Assembly (NCBI GenBank): GCA_945869355.1
Contig: CAMBPA010000118.1
Coordinates: 1 to 5,411, forward strand
Direction of reading: 5' to 3'
Length of the DNA stretch: 5,411 nt
From: Bordetella parapertussis
GTDB taxonomy: Bacteria > Pseudomonadota > Gammaproteobacteria > Burkholderiales > Burkholderiaceae_B
Part shown: positions 1-5,396 of the stretch, in pieces
How the letters are laid out: every line of letters starts with the position of its first letter
How positions within the stretch are numbered: the first letter of the stretch is position 1
Notes under the pieces: generated by a model
What the model was told of the DNA's origin: nothing
What the model saw: the letters and a program-made list of their open reading frames with translations, nothing else
Databases searched by the model: none
Program-made: the position numbers and the translations under genes

Positions 1-1439
1 CGATCTCTACGTTTGCCGAGATTGGCTTGCATCCTGCCCTATTGCAGGCGGTATCGGATACCGGATACATCACACCCACCCCGATTCAGGCGCAGGCCTT
101 GCCTTCGGTCATGGCGGGCAACGATGTCATGGGTGCCGCGCAAACGGGAACAGGTAAGACAGCTGCGTTCACGCTGCCGATTCTGCATCGCCTGATGCAA
201 CACGCGAACTCGAGTGCGTCTCCCGCCCGACATCCAGTGCGGGCATTAATTTTGACCCCAACACGAGAGCTCGCCGATCAGGTCGCTGAAAGTGTTAAAC
301 GTTACGGCAAACAAACGACACTGCGCTCCACCGTTGTATTTGGTGGTGTGGATATCGGACCACAAAAAGAGGCGTTGCGTAACGGCTGCGAAGTCTTGAT
401 TGCAACGCCGGGACGATTGCTTGACCATGTCGAGCAGCGTAATGTGAACCTCGGTCAGGTGGGTATTTTGGTCTTGGATGAGGCCGATCGCATGCTAGAC
501 ATGGGTTTCTTGCCTGACCTTGAACGCATCATTCGTTTGTTGCCTGGTCAGCGCCAAACATTGTTGTTTTCGGCGACGTTTAGTAACGAAATTCGCAAGC
601 TTGCTCGTACATACCTCAATAGCCCTGTCGAACTCGAAGTCGCTCAACGAAACGCCACGGCTGACACGGTCACGCAGATCGCGTACGGCATGTCGGGTGA
701 CGCGAAACGCGCCGCAGTGGTGCATCTCGTCAAATCTCGTGGCCTAAAGCAAGTCATCGTATTTTCTAATACAAAAATTGGCACGGGCCGCCTGGCACGC
801 CAGCTTGAGCTCGACGGCGTGCGCGCTGAGTCGATCCACGGTGATAAGTCACAGGGCGATCGCATGAAAGCCCTTGAGGCATTCAAAGCGGGCGAGCTAG
901 AAGTGCTCGTCGCAACCGATGTCGCGGCCCGAGGCCTAGATGTCGCGGGTGTGCCTTGTGTCATCAATTACGACCTGCCGCATAGCGCCGAAGACTATGT
1001 TCATCGTATTGGGCGTACAGGGCGTGCCGGCGCGAAGGGTGAGGCGATTTCCTTATTCTCGCCCTCCGAAGAAAAATACTTGTTCGATATTGAAAAACTC
1101 ATCAAGGCGTCGGTCACACGTGGGACCTTGCAAATTCCTGGTGAGTTGATCGCACGCGCTTCTGAGCGCCCAGAGCGCTCAGAGCGTGGATCGCGTCCCG
1201 AAGGTCGCAGCAGCAGTGCTGATCGGCAGGGCGATCGCGCCAGCGCGCGAGGCGCGCGCCCTAGCCGCTACAGTGCACCGGTCAAGCCGGTTGATGAGTT
1301 TTTTCTTAAGCCCTATGAGCCCTCTGCCGCTGCGGTTGCCGCTGCGGCGCAGGCGCCTGCGCCGACAACAAAGAAACCAGCGTTGCTCGGAAAACGCCCC
1401 GTTGGTTTGTTGCTCGGCGGAGCAATCAAAAAGCTATAA
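1..1439 (+). CDS. rhlE: DEAD-box ATP-dependent RNA helicase, RhlE type (5' partial)
   Basis: ATP-dependent RNA helicase of superfamily 2, a cytoplasmic RNA-remodelling enzyme linked in bacteria to ribosome maturation and RNA turnover. The frame is open from base 3 and reads ISTFAEIG before a TTG at 27-29; RhlE proteins usually begin with a few residues then an F-x-x-(F/L)-G Q-motif lead, so the true start lies just left of the window. Counting from the codon at 27, all helicase motifs are intact: Q motif (TPTPIQ, Q21), Walker A AQTGTGKT (38-45), PTRELADQ (78-85), GG (106-107), TPGR (127-130), DEAD (151-154), SAT (182-184), VIVFSNT (243-249), ATDVAARGLD (296-305) and HRIGRTGRAG (326-335). From about 378 the tail is low-complexity: Arg/Ser/Glu-rich, then Ala-rich (434-447), then a basic KKPALLGKR end, typical of RNA-binding tails. 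It converges with the thioredoxin gene, 28 bp apart. Family assignment is firm; the RhlE subfamily is likely from motif style. Confidence 0.95.
   Translation, partial: ISTFAEIGLHPALLQAVSDTGYITPTPIQAQALPSVMAGNDVMGAAQTGTGKTAAFTLPILHRLMQHANSSASPARHPVRALILTPTRELADQVAESVKRYGKQTTLRSTVVFGGVDIGPQKEALRNGCEVLIATPGRLLDHVEQRNVNLGQVGILVLDEADRMLDMGFLPDLERIIRLLPGQRQTLLFSATFSNEIRKLARTYLNSPVELEVAQRNATADTVTQIAYGMSGDAKRAAVVHLVKSRGLKQVIVFSNTKIGTGRLARQLELDGVRAESIHGDKSQGDRMKALEAFKAGELEVLVATDVAARGLDVAGVPCVINYDLPHSAEDYVHRIGRTGRAGAKGEAISLFSPSEEKYLFDIEKLIKASVTRGTLQIPGELIARASERPERSERGSRPEGRSSSADRQGDRASARGARPSRYSAPVKPVDEFFLKPYEPSAAAVAAAAQAPAPTTKKPALLGKRPVGLLLGGAIKKL
1325..1347 (+). repeat. Tandem 11-bp direct repeat in the helicase tail
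   Basis: TGCCGCTGCGG occurs at 1325-1335 and again at 1337-1347, separated by one T, so the period is 12 bp (four codons). It encodes the start of the Ala/Val-rich stretch of the helicase tail. A period that is a multiple of three fits slippage-driven expansion of a disordered tail without breaking the frame. Confidence 0.7.
1345..1364. repeat. 20-bp perfect palindrome inside the 3' end of the helicase gene
   Basis: Half-site CGGCGCAGGC at 1345-1354 is followed directly by its exact reverse complement at 1355-1364. As RNA it could form an 8-bp, almost all-GC stem closed by a GCGC tetraloop. It encodes part of the Ala/Pro-rich tail. No T-tract follows (the next bases are ACAACAAAG), so it is not a canonical terminator. 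The palindrome is directly visible; any function is unknown. Confidence 0.75.
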
Positions 1440-1467
1440 CTTCTCTGCAAAGCGTGGCCTGCTTGCG

Positions 1468-1848
1468 TCAGGCATGCGTCAATAAGCGCAGTAGATCGTC
1501 TGGCAGCCCGCATGCCTGCGCATTTCCGGGCGCGTGCATCGCTTCCAGTAAACGCTCAAGGTGTTCGATGTGCGGCAAAAGTGTACCCATAAAACGCACG
1601 CTGCCACCTTCGATAATGCCGACAGTCGGAAAATTTTCAACATCTTCGTTCCCCAATAAATCGGGGTGGTCTTCAATGTCTATCCAGACAAAGCAGATGT
1701 CGGGGTGCTGCGAAGCGAGTACCTCGAGCTTCGGTTTATAGGTTTTGCACGCATCGCACCAGGCTGCGCAAAAGCACAGCGCTAGCCGCTGTTGTGGCTC
1801 TTTAAGCCGCTCGACAAGCGCTGCGGCGCCGGGTAGGTGTAATGTCAT
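1468..1848 (-). CDS. Thioredoxin family protein
   Basis: A 126-residue single-domain thioredoxin-fold protein, about the size of a classical thioredoxin. The redox motif is W-C-D-A-C at residues 30-34 (Cys31/Cys34) after a beta strand, and the cis-proline is Pro74 in FPTV. WIDIEDHPDL (55-64) matches the usual third strand and following turn. There is no signal peptide or membrane segment, so it should act in the cytoplasm. The active site CDAC differs from CGPC of TrxA, so this is a divergent family member rather than the housekeeping thioredoxin; its partner is unknown. Two extra cysteines (25 and 27) precede the motif. ATG at 1848-1846 is the first start after an in-frame TAG upstream, but no Shine-Dalgarno sequence precedes it. 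It is divergent from the EI24-type gene and convergent with the helicase gene. Confidence 0.9.
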   Translation of the reverse strand: MTLHLPGAAALVERLKEPQQRLALCFCAAWCDACKTYKPKLEVLASQHPDICFVWIDIEDHPDLLGNEDVENFPTVGIIEGGSVRFMGTLLPHIEHLERLLEAMHAPGNAQACGLPDDLLRLLTHA

Positions 1849-1856
1849 CGATGCAG

Positions 1857-1895
1857 AAAGGAGTTTGATTGTCTATGATAGCCGGGTTTAATTGA
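1857..1895 (+). promoter_or_regulatory. Possible ribosome binding site and six-residue leader ORF before the EI24-type gene
   Basis: AAAGGAG at 1857-1863 is the only good Shine-Dalgarno match upstream of the EI24-type gene, whose own candidate starts lack one. It lies 11 nt before ATG at 1875, which opens a short frame M-I-A-G-F-N ending in TGA at 1893-1895. That TGA overlaps the TTG candidate start at 1892 (TTGA), a geometry seen in translational coupling. For the leader to be transcribed, the promoter would have to lie to the left, inside the thioredoxin gene. The spacing is longer than optimal and the ORF is very short, so chance is a real alternative. Confidence 0.25.
1865..1892 (+). promoter_or_regulatory. 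Candidate sigma70-type promoter for the EI24-type gene
   Basis: TTGATT (1865-1870) and TTTAAT (1887-1892) are separated by 16 bp and match the -35 and -10 consensus at 4/6 and 5/6. Transcription would start near 1899, leaving a leader of about 17 nt before ATG 1916. It conflicts with the leader-ORF model at the same place, because it would exclude that ORF from the transcript. Short gaps of this AT content often give such matches by chance. Confidence 0.3.
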
Positions 1896-1915
1896 CTCCA
1901 CACGCAAAGTCCATC

Positions 1916-2728
1916 ATGCAACTTCCAACGCCAACGCCCGACCGTACTGGTTTGAATGGACCCCGCTCGGCGGGACTCAGCGGGGTTGGGGATGCGTTTG
2001 GCCGTGCCCTGCTGTCGCAACTCCATCCAAAGATGTTGTTCGCCTTGCTGTTGCCGTTTTTGTTAATGATGGTGGGGGCGCTGCTGGTGTTGTTTGTTGC
2101 GCTGGGCCCCTTGACCGACTGGCTTGATCAGCAACTGAGTGCGACGACCCCCTTGCTGGTTGCGGCCCAGTGGCTACAGTCCATGGGGTTGTTCTCGCTT
2201 GCGGCGATTAAAGCGTGGTTGTTGCCCTTGTTGGTGGCTGCGGTGTTGCTGCCCTTGACGGGCATTCTCGGCTTGGCCGTTGCAGCCGTGTTTGTGATGC
2301 CCATTGTGGTGCGGCATGTTTCCCACCATCATTACAGTCAGCTTGCGCTAGCCGGCCAGCATGCGTTTGTCGTGAGCCTGTGGAACGCGCTCTGGGTGAG
2401 CGTGCTGTTTATGTTGGGCTGGGTCTTGACACTGCCCTTTTGGCTTTTCCCGCCCTTAGGTTTGTTGGTGTCGTTGTTGTGGTGGGCCTTTGCATTCTCT
2501 CGCATGATGCGGCTCGATGCGATCGTCGATCATGCGAGCACTGCTGAGCGCACGGCGTTGATCGCGCGACACAGCACAGGGTTCTGGGCGATTGGGTTCG
2601 TCTGCGCGTTACTGAATCTGTTGCCCCCTGCATGGGTGTTTTTACCTGTTTTTTCTGGTTTGGTTTATACCCATTTTGGCCTGGCCGCCTTGCGTCGCCT
2701 GAGACAAGAGAGCCCGTCCTTGGGCTAA
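1916..2728 (+). CDS. EI24 domain-containing (CysZ-like) integral membrane protein
   Basis: A 270-residue, very hydrophobic inner-membrane protein. From the ATG, hydrophobic spans lie near 41-64, 97-131 (long, perhaps two helices or a re-entrant pair), 153-172, 175-196 and 222-250, with a short basic C-terminus. The opening FGRALLSQLHPKMLFALLLPF resembles the start of EI24/CysZ-family proteins of Burkholderiales as I remember them. CysZ itself is a sulfate transporter; nothing here shows that this protein carries sulfate, and no cys genes are nearby. The first about 25 residues are Pro/Gly-rich and look like a non-conserved extension. ATG 1916 was chosen over in-frame TTG 1892, which directly follows an in-frame TAA; neither has a clear ribosome binding site, so the start is uncertain. 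It is divergent from the thioredoxin gene and may be co-transcribed with the molybdopterin-binding gene downstream. Confidence 0.82.
   Translation: MQLPTPTPDRTGLNGPRSAGLSGVGDAFGRALLSQLHPKMLFALLLPFLLMMVGALLVLFVALGPLTDWLDQQLSATTPLLVAAQWLQSMGLFSLAAIKAWLLPLLVAAVLLPLTGILGLAVAAVFVMPIVVRHVSHHHYSQLALAGQHAFVVSLWNALWVSVLFMLGWVLTLPFWLFPPLGLLVSLLWWAFAFSRMMRLDAIVDHASTAERTALIARHSTGFWAIGFVCALLNLLPPAWVFLPVFSGLVYTHFGLAALRRLRQESPSLG
1960..1986 (+). repeat. Inverted repeat (RNA hairpin) early in the EI24-type gene
   Basis: ACCCCGCT at 1960-1967 pairs perfectly with AGCGGGGT at 1979-1986 around an 11-nt loop. An alternative overlapping stem exists: CCCGC (1962-1966) with GCGGG (1970-1974) around TCG. The two cannot form together. 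The structure begins 44 nt after the A of ATG 1916, inside the region that encodes the variable N-terminus. It could affect translation or simply reflect the Gly/Pro/Arg codons. Confidence 0.5.
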
Positions 2729-2811
2729 TTCGCGCTCGAGTGCGTGCCATGACGGGTCACATTTGTGCTGAAATATCGGTTAGGTTTGTTTGACACTTTT
2801 TTGGAATGCTT

Positions 2812-3627
2812 ATGTCCGCCGCTACACAGAAATCTCGCTTTGGTCTTATTGTCATTGGCGATGAAATCCTTTCGGGACGTAGGCAAGACAAGCATTTCCC
2901 TAAAGTGGTTGAACTTCTTGGCGCTCGGGGCTTACAGCTGTCATGGGTTGAAATCTTGTCCGATGACCGTGCGGCCCTGACAGCCGCTTATCAGCGCAGC
3001 TTTGCTTCGGGCGATATCGTCTTGAGTTGTGGGGGCATTGGCGCGACACCTGATGACCATACCCGGCAGGCGGCCGCTGCAGCGTTGGGCGTGCCGCTTG
3101 AGCTGAACGATTTTGCAAGAGAGCAGATTACGATCCGTTGTGCCGAGAACGCAGCCAAAGGTCAAGGCTCAGCGGATATGAACGCGCCTGAAAATCAGCA
3201 GCGGTTACAGATGGGGTTTTTCCCCCAAGGCTGTGAGGCGGTGCCGAATCCGTTTAATCGAATTCCCGGATTTTTTATCCATGACCACACCTTTGTGCCA
3301 GGGTTCCCAGTCATGGCGTGGCCGATGCTCGAGGCGATGCTCGATACCCGCTACGCGCATCTTCATAACAAAGAAGATCGCACAGAGCACTCCTTCATCG
3401 TTTATGGGTTGCCCGAGTCCCGGATCACGCCAGCGCTTGAGGCGCTCGAGCGCAAATGGCCGAGTATCAAGGCGTTCAGCCTTCCGTCTGTCGGCGAGGG
3501 TGGGGCCGTGCCGCACATCGAACTGGGTGTGAAGGGTGATGCGGCTCCTGCGTTAGAAGCCTTGGAGTTTCTGCGTGAGCAAGCGCTGGCGTTAGGCGGC
3601 CGCTACGAGCCAGCGGTTGCCAAGTAA
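2812..3627 (+). CDS. Molybdopterin-binding domain protein (CinA N-terminal / MoaB-Mog fold)
   Basis: About 271 residues carrying a MoCF_biosynth (COG1058) domain. Counting from ATG 2806, the signatures are IVIGDEILSG (15-24), SCGGIGATPDDHTR (74-87) and VPGFPVMAWPM (164-174); these are the nucleotide/molybdopterin-binding loops of the CinA N-terminal domain. The protein ends after that region, so the C-terminal amidohydrolase (NMN deamidase) domain of full-length CinA is absent; the length fits the short stand-alone form of Burkholderiales. Full CinA proteins act in pyridine nucleotide repair, while Mog/MoaB proteins act in molybdenum cofactor synthesis; which applies here cannot be read from the sequence. 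No signal peptide is seen, so it is cytoplasmic. ATG 2812 has GGA six bases upstream, whereas in-frame ATG 2806 has no ribosome binding site, so the later start is preferred by two codons. It converges on fhs. Confidence 0.88.
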   Translation: MSAATQKSRFGLIVIGDEILSGRRQDKHFPKVVELLGARGLQLSWVEILSDDRAALTAAYQRSFASGDIVLSCGGIGATPDDHTRQAAAAALGVPLELNDFAREQITIRCAENAAKGQGSADMNAPENQQRLQMGFFPQGCEAVPNPFNRIPGFFIHDHTFVPGFPVMAWPMLEAMLDTRYAHLHNKEDRTEHSFIVYGLPESRITPALEALERKWPSIKAFSLPSVGEGGAVPHIELGVKGDAAPALEALEFLREQALALGGRYEPAVAK

Positions 3628-3637
3628 GGCCTTCTGA

Positions 3638-5311
3638 TTACGACAGCCCGGTAATTTCTCCAGCCTCGTTGATATCGATGCCATTGGCTGCGGGTACGAC
3701 AGGTAAGCCTGGCATCGTCATGATGTCACCACACACCACCACAACGAACCCTGCGCCAGCGGCGAGTCGTATTTCCCGAATGTTCAGGACGTGACCGCTT
3801 GGTGCGCCGCGTAACTTTGCATCACTTGAAAAAGAGTATTGCGTTTTAGCGATACAAACCGGCAGATGGCCATACCCCTCGGCCTCAAGCTGGGCGAATT
3901 GCGCACGCACTTTTGCGTCGGCCACAATGCCTGCTGCCGCATAGGTTTGGGTTGCAATAATTTGCACCTTATCCCAAAGCGATACCTGGTCTTCATACAG
4001 AAACTTGAAGTGATTCGGTTGCTCACACAACTTGACGACCGCATGGGCGAGGTTGGCAGCGCCCGCACCACCCTTGGCCCAATGCTCCGCAAGAACGACC
4101 TCAACACCTAGTGATGCGGCGGTAGACTGCAGCAGCGCGATTTCTGCTGCGGTGTCTTCAGTGCGATGATTGATTGCCACCACGCAAGGCAACCCGAAAT
4201 TCTGTGTAATGTTGTGGATATGACGTTCGAGGTTGACCAAACCGAAGCGCAGAGCGTCCAGATTTTCTGAGCCCACATCTTTGACCTCGACGCCGCCGTG
4301 ATACTTCAAGGCACGCACGGTCGCCACCAATACGACCGCGGAGGGCACTAGGCCTGCTTTGCGGCACTTGATATCTAAAAACTTCTCGGCTCCGAGGTCT
4401 GCGCCGAAGCCCGCTTCTGTCACGACATAGTCGGCGAGTTTGAGTGCGGTGGACGTGGCGAGAACCGTATTGCATCCATGGGCGATGTTGGCGAATGGTC
4501 CGCCGTGCACGAGCGCGAGATTGTTTTCAAGCGTTTGCACCAGGGTAGGGGCGAGCGCTTCTTTTAACAGCGCCGCCATGGCGCCTTGCGCCTGCAGATC
4601 GCGAGCACGTATCGGCTTGCCTGCAAGCGAGTAGCCCACCACGATATCTGCAAGACGGTCCTTCAGTTCCTTTAGACTTTTCACCAAACAAAAAATCGCC
4701 ATGACTTCGGACGCAACGACGATGTCGAAGCGATCCTCTCGAGGAAAGCCATTCGCTGCGCCACCCAAACCGATCACGATCTGTCTCAAGGCGCGGTCAT
4801 TGAGGTCAACCACTCGGCGCCAACTAATGCGTCGTACATCGAACGCTAGCTTGTTGCCGTGGTGGATATGGTTGTCGATTAAGGCCGCTAACAAATTATT
4901 GGCCAGAGCAATCGCATTGAAGTCACCGGTAAAGTGCAGATTGATGTCTTCCATGGGCACGACCTGGGCCATGCCGCCACCGGCCGCGCCCCCTTTCATG
5001 CCGAACACTGGGCCGAGTGAGGGCTCGCGTAGGCAAATCATCGCGCGTTTGCCAATGTGATTGAGCGCATCTCCGAGCCCGACGGTTGTAGTGGTTTTCC
5101 CCTCGCCCGCAGGGGTGGGTGAAATCGCTGTCACCAGGATTAATTTACCGTCTGGTCGAGCATCGAGTGTGCGGATGTATTCAAGCGAAAGTTTTGCTTT
5201 GAATCTTCCGTACGGCTCCAACGCCTCGTCTGGGATGCCTGCTTGTGCTGACGCGAGTTCAAGAATGGGACGTTTATTTGCAGCTTGAGCGATGTCGAGG
5301 TCAGAACGCAT
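3638..5311 (-). CDS. fhs: Formate-tetrahydrofolate ligase (10-formyl-THF synthetase)
   Basis: Catalyses formate + THF + ATP to 10-formyl-THF + ADP + phosphate in the cytoplasm, feeding one-carbon units to purine and formyl-Met-tRNA synthesis. It is 557 residues, the normal length for the monofunctional bacterial enzyme. The ATP-binding loop [15 protein letters not shown] is at 66-80; the two family signatures are [10 protein letters not shown] (104-113) and [12 protein letters not shown] (329-340). EPSLGP (96-101), [15 protein letters not shown] [11 protein letters not shown] (297-307) and AINHRTEDT (379-387) are also typical. The frame appears complete to the C-terminal [16 protein letters not shown] 5311 is the only plausible start: the frame upstream is open back to a TGA at 5374-5372 but contains no start codon, and homologues begin with a similar (S)DIEIAQAA. 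The stop is 10 bp from that of the molybdopterin-binding gene. No folD or other C1 gene lies in the window. Confidence 0.97.
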   Translation of the reverse strand: MRSDLDIAQAANKRPILELASAQAGIPDEALEPYGRFKAKLSLEYIRTLDARPDGKLILVTAISPTPAGEGKTTTTVGLGDALNHIGKRAMICLREPSLGPVFGMKGGAAGGGMAQVVPMEDINLHFTGDFNAIALANNLLAALIDNHIHHGNKLAFDVRRISWRRVVDLNDRALRQIVIGLGGAANGFPREDRFDIVVASEVMAIFCLVKSLKELKDRLADIVVGYSLAGKPIRARDLQAQGAMAALLKEALAPTLVQTLENNLALVHGGPFANIAHGCNTVLATSTALKLADYVVTEAGFGADLGAEKFLDIKCRKAGLVPSAVVLVATVRALKYHGGVEVKDVGSENLDALRFGLVNLERHIHNITQNFGLPCVVAINHRTEDTAAEIALLQSTAASLGVEVVLAEHWAKGGAGAANLAHAVVKLCEQPNHFKFLYEDQVSLWDKVQIIATQTYAAAGIVADAKVRAQFAQLEAEGYGHLPVCIAKTQYSFSSDAKLRGAPSGHVLNIREIRLAAGAGFVVVVCGDIMTMPGLPVVPAANGIDINEAGEITGLS

Positions 5312-5325
5312 AGGAGGAGGCCTTA
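5312..5325 (-). promoter_or_regulatory. fhs translation start region: weak TAAGG site with an anti-Shine-Dalgarno-like spacer
   Basis: On the - strand the fhs ATG is preceded directly by three CCT triplets (5320-5312), and before these by TAAGG (5325-5321). TAAGG is a partial Shine-Dalgarno match nine bases from the start, probably the real ribosome binding site. The CCT tract resembles the anti-Shine-Dalgarno end of 16S rRNA, so it cannot bind the ribosome there and could pair with the AGG of TAAGG. The sequence is plain; any regulatory effect is inference. Confidence 0.4.
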
Positions 5326-5349
5326 GAGAGGAATCTGGTGATGATACAT

Positions 5350-5378
5350 TTGACGCCGCGCGCGGTGCGTTTCATAAT
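5350..5378 (+). promoter_or_regulatory. Sigma70-type promoter pointing right, out of the window
   Basis: TTGACG (5350-5355) and CATAAT (5373-5378) each match the consensus at 5/6 and are separated by exactly 17 bp, the best promoter match I see in the window. Transcription would begin near 5385 and drive a gene beyond the right edge, divergent from fhs. The spacer contains the perfect 10-bp palindrome CCGCGCGCGG (5356-5365), an alternating CG tract of a kind that can be an operator or adopt Z-DNA; neither is shown. Confidence 0.55.
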
Positions 5379-5382
5379 ATGA
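5372..5382. promoter_or_regulatory. Inverted repeat over the -10 element; possible overlapping - strand -10 for fhs
   Basis: TCATA (5372-5376) and TATGA (5378-5382) form a perfect inverted repeat around one A, covering the rightward -10 CATAAT. Read on the - strand the same bases give TATTAT (5379-5374), a 5/6 match to a -10 element that would start an fhs transcript near 5367 with a leader of about 55 nt. No recognisable - strand -35 stands at the right distance, so the fhs promoter is tentative. Confidence 0.3.
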
Positions 5383-5396
5383 GATAGAATCCCTCA

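Noticed and set aside
856..863. GCGATCGC octamers (also at 1231-1238) as a repeat family
   Set aside because: Only two exact copies in the window, both in GC-rich coding sequence; not enough to claim enrichment.
644..967. 107-codon open frame antisense to the helicase core
   Set aside because: It lies opposite conserved motif-bearing helicase codons, is compositionally a GC-skewed shadow and shows no recognisable domain.
1457..1473. GCCTG-CTTGCGT-CAGGC hairpin between the helicase and thioredoxin genes as a bidirectional terminator
   Set aside because: A 5-bp stem without a T-run on either side, partly inside the thioredoxin coding end; too weak to call.
2711..2726. Hairpin AGCCC/GGGCT at the end of the EI24-type gene as an intrinsic terminator
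   Set aside because: The stem has only five pairs, overlaps the stop codon and is followed by AATTCGCG rather than a T-tract.
2409..2750. 113-codon open frame antisense to the EI24-type gene
   Set aside because: Arg/Thr-rich shadow translation with no domain; the + strand frame clearly encodes a membrane protein.
2790..2818. Perfect -35 TTGACA upstream of the molybdopterin-binding gene
   Set aside because: No -10 match stands at 16-18 bp (ATGTCC, TGTCCG); the best alternative, TATGTC at 15 bp, is poor and would start transcription inside the gene.
4158..4475. 105-codon frame within fhs on the same strand in another phase
   Set aside because: Overlaps the highly conserved fhs coding sequence and gives an Arg-rich out-of-frame product.
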